In this document: positions 1 through 7,786 of the stretch, piece after piece | How the letters are laid out: each line of letters starts with the position of its first letter | How positions within the stretch are numbered: position 1 is the stretch's first letter | Source of the DNA: Citrobacter enshiensis | Lineage (GTDB): Bacteria; Pseudomonadota; Gammaproteobacteria; Enterobacterales; Enterobacteriaceae | Direction: 5' to 3' | Length of the DNA: 64,000 bases | Assembly: GCF_029338175.1 (NCBI RefSeq) | Contig: NZ_CP119862.1 | Coordinates: 620,001 to 684,000 of the forward strand | The notes under the pieces: model-generated | Database searches by the model: none | Told to the model about the DNA's origin: nothing | What the model saw: the letters and a program-made list of their open reading frames with translations, nothing else | Program-made: the position numbers and the translations under genes

Positions 1-916
1 CTTTGCAAAACCAATATATTCCCGCCATTCATCATAAAGTGGCTTGCGAAAGTGTGTCTTAATACGTGAGTTAGTTGGCCTGCGGGCAATTCAATCTCAG
101 CTCGCTCAAGTGCATTTCGAAAAGCATAATAACAGGGGGTAAATAACAACCCTGGATGTTTGGGAAGCTGAGCTATAAGATCATCTCCAATCGGTATTGT
201 CCGATTACGTTTACCTTTCGTTTTAATGAATGTTACTTTTCCTGCTGAAATCTGAGATCGCCTTAGCTTTTCAGCCTCACCCCAGCGGGCTCCTGTTGAA
301 AGACAAATTTTGACAACCATCTCTAAATCTTTAGCTGAACTATTACGACACTCGACCAGTAAACGCTCGATCTGTTCACCAGAAAGATAAGCCATCTCAG
401 TTTCATCAATCCTAAATTGGCGAATATTTTCTAAAGGGTTTGGTGCCTTCCATTCGCCAAGTCTTTTCAGCTCGTTAAATACGGCAAGGAAATATGCATG
501 TTCCAAATTCATGGTGCGCGGAGAAACCTTAGATAGACGTTTTGTTCTGGCAAAATGACCATCTAAACGTTTTGCACGATATATTGTGAAAAGCTGGGCG
601 TTGAACTCGGTAGCCAGAGGGGAACCCATGCATTCAGATGCCCATAACATTGATTTCCTACGCTTCTCTCCATCATTCAGCGTTACACCGTGCCGGTCAA
701 ACCACAACTGAACTAAGTCGGAAAGCTTGCGAACATCCTTGCCTTCTCGAGCCAGGGAGAATCCTCAATTTTTTGTAGAGTGTAATTCTCGAATGCCAGC
801 GCTTCGCTTTTGGTGGAGAACTTCTTACGAACCCGTTTGCCGTCTTTCCCACTACTTCGGTCTACGGTGTAAAAGTCGGCAACCCAGCGCCCATCTGATA
901 GTTTACGTACAGGCAT
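1..916 (-). pseudogene. int: P2-family tyrosine integrase, frameshifted and cut by window edge
   Basis: This is a site-specific recombinase for prophage integration and excision. The N-terminal 67 residues (713-916) start MPVRKLSDGRW and end in a premature stop. From about position 750 leftward another frame continues with GKDVRKLSDLVQLWFDRHG and stays open to base 1. It contains the catalytic Arg box (TGARWGEAEKL) and the LTHVLRHTFASHFM box. A single missing base near 746-752 explains the break (WLEK should read into GEGKD). The last ~40 residues, including the nucleophilic Tyr, should lie left of the window. Family call is firm; whether the frameshift is biological or a sequencing error is open. 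Confidence 0.88.
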
Positions 917-919
917 AAC

Positions 920-1480
920 TTAACCGTTTAGAACGCGTTGCTTTTGCTGTTGGAATTCGTCATCAGTCAGAACTCCGTCTGCTTTGAGTTTTGCCAAGCG
1001 TTCAATTTTCGCGATGACATCGTCTTGATTCGCAACTGGTGATTGGGTCGTGTCTTGAGAAGACTGTGCTGTATTGTTGCGAGTTTCATTTACTAAGTTT
1101 GTAAACGGAATTACAGAAGCCTTCATGACGTTCTTGATGGTGTAGTTTTGGCCACTTGTCGAGATAGTGATCTCACCAAGCAGTAAACCAGTTTTGCCAC
1201 CGACGCTGACGATGTTTTGCAGATTTACATCAATCTGCTTCACGCCGAACAGCATTCCTTTATCAAGAAAAATTACACGCTTGTTAGTGAGAGTTATCAG
1301 CCAAGTATTGCCGTCCATTTGACCACTAGCAATCGCCAGCGGAGTTTCGCCAGCATTAAGAATCTCAGGTAGGTGAAAGAATTCTTTTTTTGTACCAAAA
1401 GGGGTGTCGGAAACTATTGACGCCAAACGTTTCATTTCTGATTTTAACTGGTCTTTCGATGCTGTTTTGTAGTCAATCAT
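920..1480 (-). CDS. PH-like domain plus SHOCT domain protein
   Basis: The 186-residue product has an N-terminal bacterial PH-like fold (about residues 25-125, with the run TNKRVIFLDKGMLFG and alternating strands typical of bPH/YokE domains), a Ser/Thr/Gln-rich linker, and a C-terminal SHOCT motif (about 150-186: IAKIERLAKLKADGVLTDDE, then QQKQ). Start codon 1480 is preceded by AAGGAG at good spacing. It sits between int and cI on the same strand, 14 bases after cI, so it is probably expressed in the lysogen as a conversion or exclusion gene. The molecular function is unknown. Confidence 0.7.
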   Translation of the reverse strand: MIDYKTASKDQLKSEMKRLASIVSDTPFGTKKEFFHLPEILNAGETPLAIASGQMDGNTWLITLTNKRVIFLDKGMLFGVKQIDVNLQNIVSVGGKTGLLLGEITISTSGQNYTIKNVMKASVIPFTNLVNETRNNTAQSSQDTTQSPVANQDDVIAKIERLAKLKADGVLTDDEFQQQKQRVLNG

Positions 1481-1494
1481 AATTGCTCCTTGCT

Positions 1495-2121
1495 TTATTT
1501 AATTGTTAAAACAATCCTTCCGATCACTGTTATGTCATCAATCGAACAATCAAATGCCATCCCTATGCCGCTAACACGTACTTTTTTTACCGGGATTCTG
1601 GTCAATGTTCTCACGCTGGTTTTCCCTTCAATTTCTACCAGCCATTCGTCGTCGTAAACTTCGGTGAAATTCTGTTCAACAACGTACTGGGTCATGCCAT
1701 CCAGCACACAAATAGGGTTTTCAGGAATGGGTTTGCCTTGCTGAAACATTACTTTATCCAGCATGAGTAAGCCTGCATCGTAAAGATGCCCATCAACGAT
1801 CTTCCGGCGTGGAACTTTTAGAATATCTAATTCTTCATCGTCAAACTTACGGCCTTGCCCCGTCGCTAGCCATTCCAAATTCACGCCAGTTTCAGCCATG
1901 CATTTAATCATTATGTCAGCAGGAAGTCCGCCGCGTTTATAGCGAGAGGATAAGGAACTTGCTGCGATGTCCAAAAGTTCTGCGAGCTGCATCTTTTGCG
2001 TGAAGCCATACGCCTCTATTGACTCTATCCAGTACTGGTGCGCTGTCGGTATCAGGGTCAATTCGGAATCGTGCCATTTTGCATTCAAGAAAATTAGATT
2101 ATTTCTAAATGCCATTGACAC
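1495..2121 (-). CDS. cI: 186-type CI repressor (N-terminus probably frameshifted)
   Basis: This lysogeny repressor has an N-terminal HTH (IEAYGFTQKMQLAELLDIA, then SSLSSRYKRG) and a C-terminal oligomerisation domain like coliphage 186 CI. The open frame begins at 2121, but its first ~40 residues do not look like the family. Another frame from the ATG at 2077 reads MARFRIDPDTDSAPVLDRV and joins the HTH if one extra A near 2018-2020 is removed; the repaired protein is 193 residues, against 192 as I recall for 186 CI. The 2077 start lies downstream of both operator palindromes. If the extra base is real, the repressor is damaged, or translation uses a poor upstream start. Confidence 0.82.
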   Translation of the reverse strand: MSMAFRNNLIFLNAKWHDSELTLIPTAHQYWIESIEAYGFTQKMQLAELLDIAASSLSSRYKRGGLPADIMIKCMAETGVNLEWLATGQGRKFDDEELDILKVPRRKIVDGHLYDAGLLMLDKVMFQQGKPIPENPICVLDGMTQYVVEQNFTEVYDDEWLVEIEGKTSVRTLTRIPVKKVRVSGIGMAFDCSIDDITVIGRIVLTIK

Positions 2122-2160
2122 TTAGATTGTATCTAATTAATCTAGCCTCGTAGTTAGATA
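2094..2160. promoter_or_regulatory. CI operator cluster between cI and cox/apl
   Basis: Two perfect palindromes of the form TTAGA-N5-TCTAA lie at 2094-2108 and 2122-2136, centres 28 bases apart. Further half-sites follow at 2137-2146 (TAATCTAG) and 2153-2158 (TTAGAT). The region is AT-rich and separates divergent lysogenic and lytic genes. This is the layout expected for cooperative CI binding over the pR/pL-like promoters; the assignment is inferred from position and symmetry. Confidence 0.65.
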
Positions 2161-2214
2161 TTGCCTCATATTGACCGATATTGCCTTATCAGTCTGAACA
2201 CAGGAGTTTGCACT

Positions 2215-2436
2215 ATGCGACCTAACATTACAATTGTGATCCCAGAACCATACCTGCCACTAGATGAGTACTGCCGACGTACTGGCACAGCATATGGCAC
2301 CGCTAAGAATCTGATTGAATACGGTAAGTTGCCAATCAAACCGAAAGGGAAACAAACAAAAGGTCTGATTGAAGTGAACATGGCTGCGCTCACTATCCAA
2401 GCGCTCAGCGAATGCGACATTTCGCTTAATGCGTAA
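2215..2436 (+). CDS. Cox/Apl-type excisionase and early regulator
   Basis: The 73-residue product has a small winged-helix/HTH character (LDEYCRRTGTAYGTAKNLIE, then YGKLPIKPKGKQTKGLIEVN), the pattern of P2 Cox and 186 Apl DNA-binding proteins (pick a DNA recognition helix, then a Lys-rich wing). It is the first gene of the rightward early operon. I chose ATG 2215 because AGGAG precedes it by eight bases; the frame is open further upstream, but only with a weak start inside the operator region. Expected role: bends attachment-site DNA for excision and represses the lysogenic promoter. Specific Cox versus Apl identity is not resolved. Confidence 0.7.
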   Translation: MRPNITIVIPEPYLPLDEYCRRTGTAYGTAKNLIEYGKLPIKPKGKQTKGLIEVNMAALTIQALSECDISLNA

Positions 2437-2466
2437 TCCATCCTACGGATTAGGGAGAGGCAAACA

Positions 2467-2970
2467 ATGTTTGATTACCAGACCTCTAAACATGCTCATT
2501 TTGATGCGGCTTGCCGAGCATTTGCTATTGAACACAATTTGGAAGATGTGGCCGCAGCCGTTGGTATGAGGCCACAGATCCTGCGCAACAAATTGAACCC
2601 AGCGCAGCCGCACCGTTTAACCTGTGACGAGCTTTTAGCCATTACGGATTACACCGAAGATGCGCGTTTACTTGATGGGATGTTGGGGCAGATTAACTGC
2701 CTTCCATCTGTGCCGGTGAACAATGCCACTGAAGGCAACATGCAGCTGTGCGCCTTGAGTGCCACCGCCAGTGTGGGCGCAATTGCTGGGGAAGCCGTAT
2801 CAACTGGTCACATGACCGCCGCCCGCCGTACACAAATTCTGGATCGCGCTCGCGATGCAATCCGTAGTCTTTCCGTGCTGGCTTATACCGTTGAAAGCCG
2901 TATCCAGTCTGCGCCAGTTCTGGCCGCTGCGGTGGATCTGGTGACAACTAACGCCACCGGTCTGATGTGA
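2467..2970 (+). CDS. cII: Phage regulatory CII protein (186/P2-like)
   Basis: The 167-residue protein begins MFDYQTSKHAHFDAACRAFA and carries an HTH-like segment (NLEDVAAAVGMRPQILRNKL), then the PHRLTCDELLAITDYT motif characteristic of the 186 CII/CP76 family. The C-terminal half is alanine-rich and helical. In 186 this factor activates the establishment promoter for cI; here it occupies the same position, after the cox/apl gene and before fil. A GGAGAGG ribosome binding site precedes the start. Intact. Confidence 0.85.
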   Translation: MFDYQTSKHAHFDAACRAFAIEHNLEDVAAAVGMRPQILRNKLNPAQPHRLTCDELLAITDYTEDARLLDGMLGQINCLPSVPVNNATEGNMQLCALSATASVGAIAGEAVSTGHMTAARRTQILDRARDAIRSLSVLAYTVESRIQSAPVLAAAVDLVTTNATGLM

Positions 2971-2979
2971 GGGAACACC

Positions 2980-3153
2980 ATGAAAGCGTTTGTTACTTAT
3001 CTGAAGAATGAATCTCCCGCTGTGCAGTTGCCCAGCGGTTCCACTGGCTGGATTGAATTGCCAAATGGTCAACGCTGGAATCCTGGCCACATGTACAAAT
3101 TCAATGCTCAGCAGTCGCGCCGTCCGTGGTGGCGTCGCCTGATGGGGCTATAG
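2980..3153 (+). CDS. fil: Fil-like filamentation protein (186 family)
   Basis: This short gene encodes 57 residues (MKAFVTYLKN...RRPWWRRLMGL). The central motif LPSGSTGWIELPNGQRWNPG matches my recollection of the 186 Fil family, whose expression causes host filamentation. The C-terminus is strongly basic and Trp-rich. It begins nine bases after the cII stop, following AGGGAAC, and sits in the same order as in 186 (cII then fil). The function here is inferred from family and position only. Confidence 0.65.
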   Translation: MKAFVTYLKNESPAVQLPSGSTGWIELPNGQRWNPGHMYKFNAQQSRRPWWRRLMGL

Positions 3154-3164
3154 GGGTCAGCACT

Positions 3165-3398
3165 ATGAAAATTAGCCCTGAGCGTGCAGAGGTCGCCCTG
3201 AAGAATTGCAAAAAAATGCGCCTTCAGATCAACCCAGCCTACAGCGATGCGGGGGACTGGTGGGACAACTTAACACCAGAGTGGCGTGGCGTGGTGCTTC
3301 ATGCTGCTGCGGTTACCTCCGGTGCTGGAGTCTTTAAAGCCCACTTAAGCAAATGCTGCTGGCGTGAGCTTTATGAACGACTGGCTATCGGGACATGA
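3165..3398 (+). CDS. Small early phage protein, unknown function
   Basis: The 77-residue product starts MKISPERAEVALKNCKKMRL at ATG 3165, with AGGGG about nine bases upstream. It is mixed helical with two Trp-rich turns (DWWDNLTPEWRG) and two adjacent Cys near the C-terminus (KCCWRELYERL). It overlaps the next gene by ATGA, so the two are likely translationally coupled. I recognise no characterised family. Its place in the early operon suggests a host-takeover or replication accessory. Confidence 0.6.
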   Translation: MKISPERAEVALKNCKKMRLQINPAYSDAGDWWDNLTPEWRGVVLHAAAVTSGAGVFKAHLSKCCWRELYERLAIGT

Positions 3399-3592
3399 TT
3401 CAACTGCGGAATGGCATTTCACGGGCGCGGTTAACATTTGGGGGTTTCGGCAGTTTACGTGATAGCGATTTTTCGAAACGCACTGCGAACCGTCCGATCA
3501 AAAAGGTACATCCAATTTATAGCAGTAACGGGGTGCAGATGGTGATTGCGCCTCATATCGTTCATAAGCTGCAACAACAGGAGAATCACTAA
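3395..3592 (+). CDS. Small early phage protein, unknown function
   Basis: The 65-residue basic product (MIQLRNGISRARLTFGG...) ends HKLQQQENH. It starts at an ATG overlapping the previous stop and its own stop shares a base with the next start, so it is part of a tight coupled string. No motif is recognised. Confidence 0.5.
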   Translation: MIQLRNGISRARLTFGGFGSLRDSDFSKRTANRPIKKVHPIYSSNGVQMVIAPHIVHKLQQQENH

Positions 3593-3993
3593 TGGCCATT
3601 ATTTCCGTAGAGGGTAAATCGTTGGGTGCAGAACTGGCCGTGTGGGGTGTTCCGCATAACTACGCTGTTGCGTTTGCGGAGAAAAGCACCTGTAAAAATG
3701 GTCGTATTGCCTTACACCCGTTTTTCTTCAATGACACCGAACACATGACAAACCCACGCCACTGGCTGGCGATCAATGCTGCTTTCTGGTGCTGCGTGTA
3801 CCGCGAGGCAGAGAGTAAAGAAGCCCAGATTGAAGCGCTGGCCGGAATTCGCGCGCTTTTCTATACAGCCGGGGCGCTGGGTGCCGGTGAAATTAAAGCA
3901 TTAATCCAGGAGTGGTGGCGGACGACATACGAGCTTCACCTTATCCCGGCACCTAACCATTCAGCCGTCACAGTACAACCTACTTTTCACTAA
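3592..3993 (+). CDS. Early phage protein, unknown function
   Basis: The 133-residue product is mostly helical with a Trp/Tyr-rich centre (HWLAINAAFWCCVYREAESK) and IEALAGIRALFYTAGALGAG near the C-terminal third. Start ATG 3592 is preceded by AGGAGAATCACTA. It is collinear with the small conserved genes found between fil and A in 186-like phages. I do not recognise the domain. Intact frame, codon use like its neighbours. Confidence 0.6.
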   Translation: MAIISVEGKSLGAELAVWGVPHNYAVAFAEKSTCKNGRIALHPFFFNDTEHMTNPRHWLAINAAFWCCVYREAESKEAQIEALAGIRALFYTAGALGAGEIKALIQEWWRTTYELHLIPAPNHSAVTVQPTFH

Positions 3994-4060
3994 CTAATTG
4001 CCTGAATTTTTTGGCCACGGATCAAGTGGCCGGGGATTCTTTTGCCCTAAGGAAGCCAAA

Positions 4061-4294
4061 ATGCACATGACACGTCAGGATTTACCCGCAACAAAATCAG
4101 GCACAGACCTGCTGGCCATGCTCACCAAAGCCACGCAGGAAGGTAAAGCCGCAGCAGCTGACCTATGTTCCACCCGTCTGGAAAAGCTGGCCGCACATGC
4201 AGCCTGTGAAGGTTTAAGCGCAACGGAAATTGTTGAGTTAATCCGTGAAGAAGCGGCAGCAATTTGCAGTAAAGGGGGCGCATCATGGCAGTGA
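4061..4294 (+). CDS. Small helical phage protein (DUF2732-like)
   Basis: The 77-residue product starts MHMTRQDLPATKSGTDLLA at ATG 4061, with AAGGAAG upstream. The segment STRLEKLAAHAACEGLSATE, then IVELIREEA, resembles the small DUF2732-type proteins of P2-like phages, an assignment from memory and only moderately sure. The reading frame extends upstream to 3998, but the first part has no family resemblance. It overlaps the methylase start by ten bases. Confidence 0.55.
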   Translation: MHMTRQDLPATKSGTDLLAMLTKATQEGKAAAADLCSTRLEKLAAHAACEGLSATEIVELIREEAAAICSKGGASWQ

Positions 4295-5143
4295 AAACGC
4301 TTTAAAATGGGTGGGTAGTAAAGCCCGCCTTATGCCGCAGCTGTTTCCCCATTTGCCAGAGGGTAAACGCCTGGTTGAGCCTTTCGCCGGTTCGTGTTCC
4401 ATCATGATGAACACGGAATATGACGAGTATCTGATCGCAGACGTCAATCCTGATTTGGTCAATCTGTACAAGGTTATGGCCTACCATACAGACGCACTGC
4501 TCAATGAACTGGAGATTCTTTTTTCTGCTGGTTCATTAGGCGATGAAGAAAGCCGCGCTATTTACTTTTACGCGGTGCGTGAGCCTTCAATCAGTCCGGT
4601 AAGTCTTTTGGTTCTGAATCCATTGAAGCTGCGGCGCGTTTCCTGTACCTGAACCGTCACTGCTTCAATGGCCTGTGCCGATACAATCGCCGCGGCCAGT
4701 TCAATGTCCCGTTTGGTAAGTACAAAAAGCCTTACTTTCCTGCTGATGAAATCCGCGCCTTTGCTGAAAAAGCGAAACGTGCAACGTTCATTACCGCCCA
4801 CTATTCAGAAACGCTTGATCTGGTTCGGGACGGGGATGACGTTGTTTATTGTGATCCACCTTATCTGACAGATACCGCTAATTTCACTGCATACCATGAA
4901 CGCGGTTTTTCTCATCTGGATCAGGGACGGCTGGCACGTAAGCTGCGTCGCCTGGCTGAGCGTGGGGTTAAGGTTGTTGCGTCAAACAGCGATCTGGAAA
5001 TGGTGCATTACCTTTACGCAGGTTTTGAAGCCGTTCAGGTTAATGCGCCGCGCAGTGTTGGTGCCGCAGCTGCAAGCCAGAAAATGGCGGCAGAGCTGAT
5101 TCTTAAATGGCCTTTGCCGGTCGCTGTTGAGGCCAGCGCGTGA
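4285..5143 (+). pseudogene. dam: Dam-type DNA adenine methylase, two frameshifts
   Basis: This is an N6-adenine methyltransferase of the Dam class. Motif I is VEPFAGSC, and the catalytic DPPY motif is seen in VVYCDPPYLTDTANF. ATG 4285 follows GGGGG. One base is missing at 4298/4299 (MAVKT then ALKWVGSKARL) and one at 4583/4584 (YAVRE then FNQSGKSFGSE); with both restored the gene is 286 codons and reads cleanly to TGA 5141, overlapping the gpA GTG start. Phage Dam enzymes protect phage DNA or alter GATC-dependent regulation. As sequenced no full-length product can be made. Confidence 0.85.
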
Positions 5144-7167
5144 CACAGGCTTTAGAAGCACAGCATCACGCCGTCGATGCCTGGCGGCGTGAAACCTTTG
5201 CGCCAGGGACACCGGTAGGGGCGACAATTACAGAGCGCCGCCTGTGGGCTGTTAACCCGCAGGATTACGAATGGCGTTCCCAGTACCTGCATGAGATACC
5301 CGACTGGTTAGCCGGGTATTTTGGCAATCGTTACGAACGACTGTTTTCTGGTCGTGACGGGCGTTGCCGTGCCAATACATTCCTGCGCCAGACTATCGGT
5401 GGGAGTGTATTGCCACGTCTGCGTAAGGTGGCCGCACGTTACACGCTGGCCGCTGATGTAGTCGATTCTTCCTTTGGTAAGTCGCTGGAGCGACTGCCGT
5501 CACTTGACCGTCCCGACCTTAAAAAACTGGCCGGCCAGATTTCTGGCTGGATCTCCCAGTCATTGTATGACTTCACCGATCAGTTTGTTGGCAGCACCGA
5601 AGATGCCGCAGAGTTGCGCCGCCGTACGCTGGAGTCTTACCGCCATCTGTGCGCCTGTTCTCTGATGCTAAATAACCAGCCGCCTTATTGGGCTGAACAT
5701 GAAGCCAATGGCGGACAGTTGGAAACACGCAAGGCTGAATCCGGGATTCTTCGCATGATGGCGCCGGAATGGTGGGTGCTGCGTCTGAAGCGTGCGCGTG
5801 ATGTGCAGCGTGAACATATGGCTATAGCCGTGGGGCAGGTTCAGAAAGCCGCCACTGCGTATGTATCCCGCAAAACCCTGGGTGAATGGGTTGACCAGAA
5901 AAAGCGGAATCTGGAGTTCTTTAAAAAGTTTGATCTGCTGAATGATGAGGGGCTGCGAATTTCACTGGACAGTATGGTGCATCGCAGCGTTGCAAATCCG
6001 GCGATCCGTCGCTGTGAGCTAATGGTAAGAATGAGAGGATTTGAAGATATGGCCAATGAAGAAGGGCTGGCCGGTGAGTTTTATACATCACCGCGCCATC
6101 ACGTTTTCATGCGGTACACAGTAAAGGTGGTTTTGTTTCTCAATGGGATGGATGTACGCCGCAGGATACCCAGCGTTATTTATGTGGTGTATGGGCGAAA
6201 GCCCGCGCAGCGATCTCCCGTGCAGGTATTCATGTTTTTGGTTTTCGCGTGGTTGAGCCTCACCATGACGGGACACCGCACTGGCATATGTTGCTGTTTA
6301 TGCGCCCGCAGGATGTGGATACCGTGCGCGATATCCTTTGCTATCACGCCAGAATTATACCGACTCTGAAGAACTGAAAACAGAAAAGGCGCTTAAGGCG
6401 CGTTTTCATGTTGAGGCTATCGATCCCGCCAAAGGTTCGGCAACGGGTACATCGCCAAATACATTTCCAAAAACATTGATGGATTTGCGCTGGATGGTGA
6501 ACAGGACGACGAAACCGGGGAGAACATGCGCGATATGGCCAAATCCGTTTCTGCCTGGGCTTCACGTTGGCGTATCCGCCAGTTTCAACAGATTGGCGGT
6601 GCGCCGGTGACTGTCTGGCGTGAGTTGCGCCGGTTGCGTGATCAGGTGCTGACCGATCGCAAAATGGATTGCAGTGCTGGCCGCTGCTGATGTTGGAGAC
6701 TGGGCAGGCGTATACCCAGGCGCAGGGTGGCGCACTGGTTGCCCGCCGTGATCTGGTTGTTCGTCTGGCCTATGAAATCACAGAACAAGGTAACGAGTAC
6801 GCGGAGGGACGTGCAGCGCGTACAGGGTGTCTATTCTCCCTTAGTTCCAGATTCAGAGGTTTGTACACGCCTGGTGAAGTGGCAGAAGGTGGCGAAGTTG
6901 GCCGCGAAGCGCCAGCGGAGGCTGGTTTTTCTGGCGGCAGCGCCGCCCCTTGGAGTTCTGTCAATAACTGTACGGAGGGGGGAAACCCGTAGACGGTTAA
7001 AAACTGGAATTACGCAGTCGTGGTTTTGATGGTTCAGATGAAGAAATAGACATTCTCATTAGAGGGAGTGGGTTGATGTTCGGCCAGGGGCATTGATTTA
7101 CCGAAATGGCAGGTTGCGGGAAACACAAAACGAGCCAACACATGAGCTGTGGCCGGGGTGGTCTTGA
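5140..7167 (+). pseudogene. A: Replication endonuclease gpA, about ten compensating indels
   Basis: This is the P2/186 rolling-circle initiator of the HUH class. The first 315 residues are intact in one frame (5140 to ~6086). After that the coding path changes frame near 6086, 6354, 6447, 6669, 6709, 6805, 6911, 6990, 7005 and 7091 (five losses, five gains, net zero), ending LWPGWS at TGA 7165. Across frames the HUH motif (EPHHDGTPHWHMLLFM) and the two-tyrosine motif ([12 protein letters not shown], near 6447) are visible. The repaired length is 675 residues. No extra nonsense codons were seen apart from the frame changes, so sequencing error is at least as likely as decay. Confidence 0.87.
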
Positions 7168-7246
7168 CGTTGTAACCCTGTGAAACATCAATGTTTGTCA
7201 GTGGTTAGAGGGAAATTCCATTTCACAATTTGTGCTTAAAGGTGTA

Positions 7247-7262
7247 CTGTATGTTTGTACAG
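7247..7262. promoter_or_regulatory. LexA box
   Basis: A perfect CTGT-N8-ACAG operator with an AT-rich flank (TACTGT...ACAGTT) lies 25 bases before the next start codon. In phage 186 the tum antirepressor, at the same genome position after A, is under LexA control. The box would therefore couple this promoter to the SOS response. Regulation is inferred from sequence match and position. Confidence 0.85.
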
Positions 7263-7286
7263 TTATTTTATGGTTTTGGGGGCGAA

Positions 7287-7493
7287 ATGGATCTTTTGGA
7301 GGCGTCGGCACAGCTGGAACGCATTGAGTTATTGGCCAAAATTGCCCATGTTTACGAAAGTGACCAGAGAGAGAAAACGATCGCTTTGGCCTGGATTGGT
7401 GAAATTGCAGGAGAGATGCGGGATATGGTCAGAAAGGAAGTAAAGAACCCCCATGCAGGGGGCTTATCAGGCGGCGGGGGTCGCTTTCAGTAG
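7287..7493 (+). CDS. SOS-controlled small protein, candidate Tum-like antirepressor
   Basis: The 68-residue product starts MDLLEASAQLERIELLAKIA at ATG 7287 with GGGGG upstream. The first 50 residues are predicted helical; the tail is Gly-rich (GGLSGGGGRFQ). It lies directly behind a LexA box and after gpA, where 186 carries tum, whose product inactivates CI. I cannot align it to 186 Tum by eye, so function rests on position and regulation. Its 3' end overlaps the convergent ogr gene by 27 bases. An upstream in-frame start at 7230 would place the LexA box inside the gene and is unlikely. Confidence 0.6.
   Translation: MDLLEASAQLERIELLAKIAHVYESDQREKTIALAWIGEIAGEMRDMVRKEVKNPHAGGLSGGGGRFQ
7441..7463 (-). 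terminator. Probable terminator after ogr
   Basis: A CCCCC-TGCAT-GGGGG hairpin (7448-7462) is followed on the minus strand by TTCTTTA. It lies just beyond the ogr stop codon at 7467, inside the 3' end of the convergent SOS gene. Confidence 0.5.
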
Positions 7494-7736
7494 GTCTAAT
7501 GCCATTTGACGCTGATCGGGTGAAAGTGCATTCAGTATTTTTTGCACCATTGCATCACCCGTTTTCGCGCTGGGGCTGAGAGTGTGGGAGAACGTCAGGT
7601 TCATGACAAAAGTATGGCCACACTCCACATCTGAACAGGCGCAGTAAATATCCGCAATCTGCCGGTGCTTCCGGTTTGTTTTACGAATAACAGCTTTAGA
7701 GCCGCATTCCGGGCATTCGATTTTCAGAACTCGCAT
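7467..7736 (-). CDS. ogr: Ogr/Delta/B-type zinc-finger late activator
   Basis: The 89-residue activator of phage late promoters has a zinc finger near its N-terminus (IECPECGSKA ... IYCACSDVECGH), the C-x2-C ... C-x4-C layout of P2 Ogr and 186 B. I start it at 7736 (MRVLKIECPEC) with GGAG upstream; the frame stays open to 7790, where an ATG overlaps the portal stop. It lies 50 bases after gpQ in the same leftward unit, which makes it part of the operon it should activate, unlike P2 where ogr sits beyond D. Intact. Confidence 0.82.
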   Translation of the reverse strand: MRVLKIECPECGSKAVIRKTNRKHRQIADIYCACSDVECGHTFVMNLTFSHTLSPSAKTGDAMVQKILNALSPDQRQMALDLLKATPAA

Positions 7737-7786
7737 ATTCCATGCTCCAGCTGTTAAATAATGCCTGGATTTTAGCCTTTTTTGCC

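Noticed and set aside
713-916. A separate 67-residue gene
   Set aside because: It is the N-terminus of the integrase; the rest continues in another frame.
6669-7029. Independent small genes after gpA
   Set aside because: Both overlapping frames are pieces of the gpA 3' end joined by indels; each shows part of the expected C-terminus.
7430-7500. cos site resembling P2 (GC-rich run near 7470)
   Set aside because: Only loose resemblance, and the bases encode the Ogr C-terminus; no cos could be recognised with confidence.
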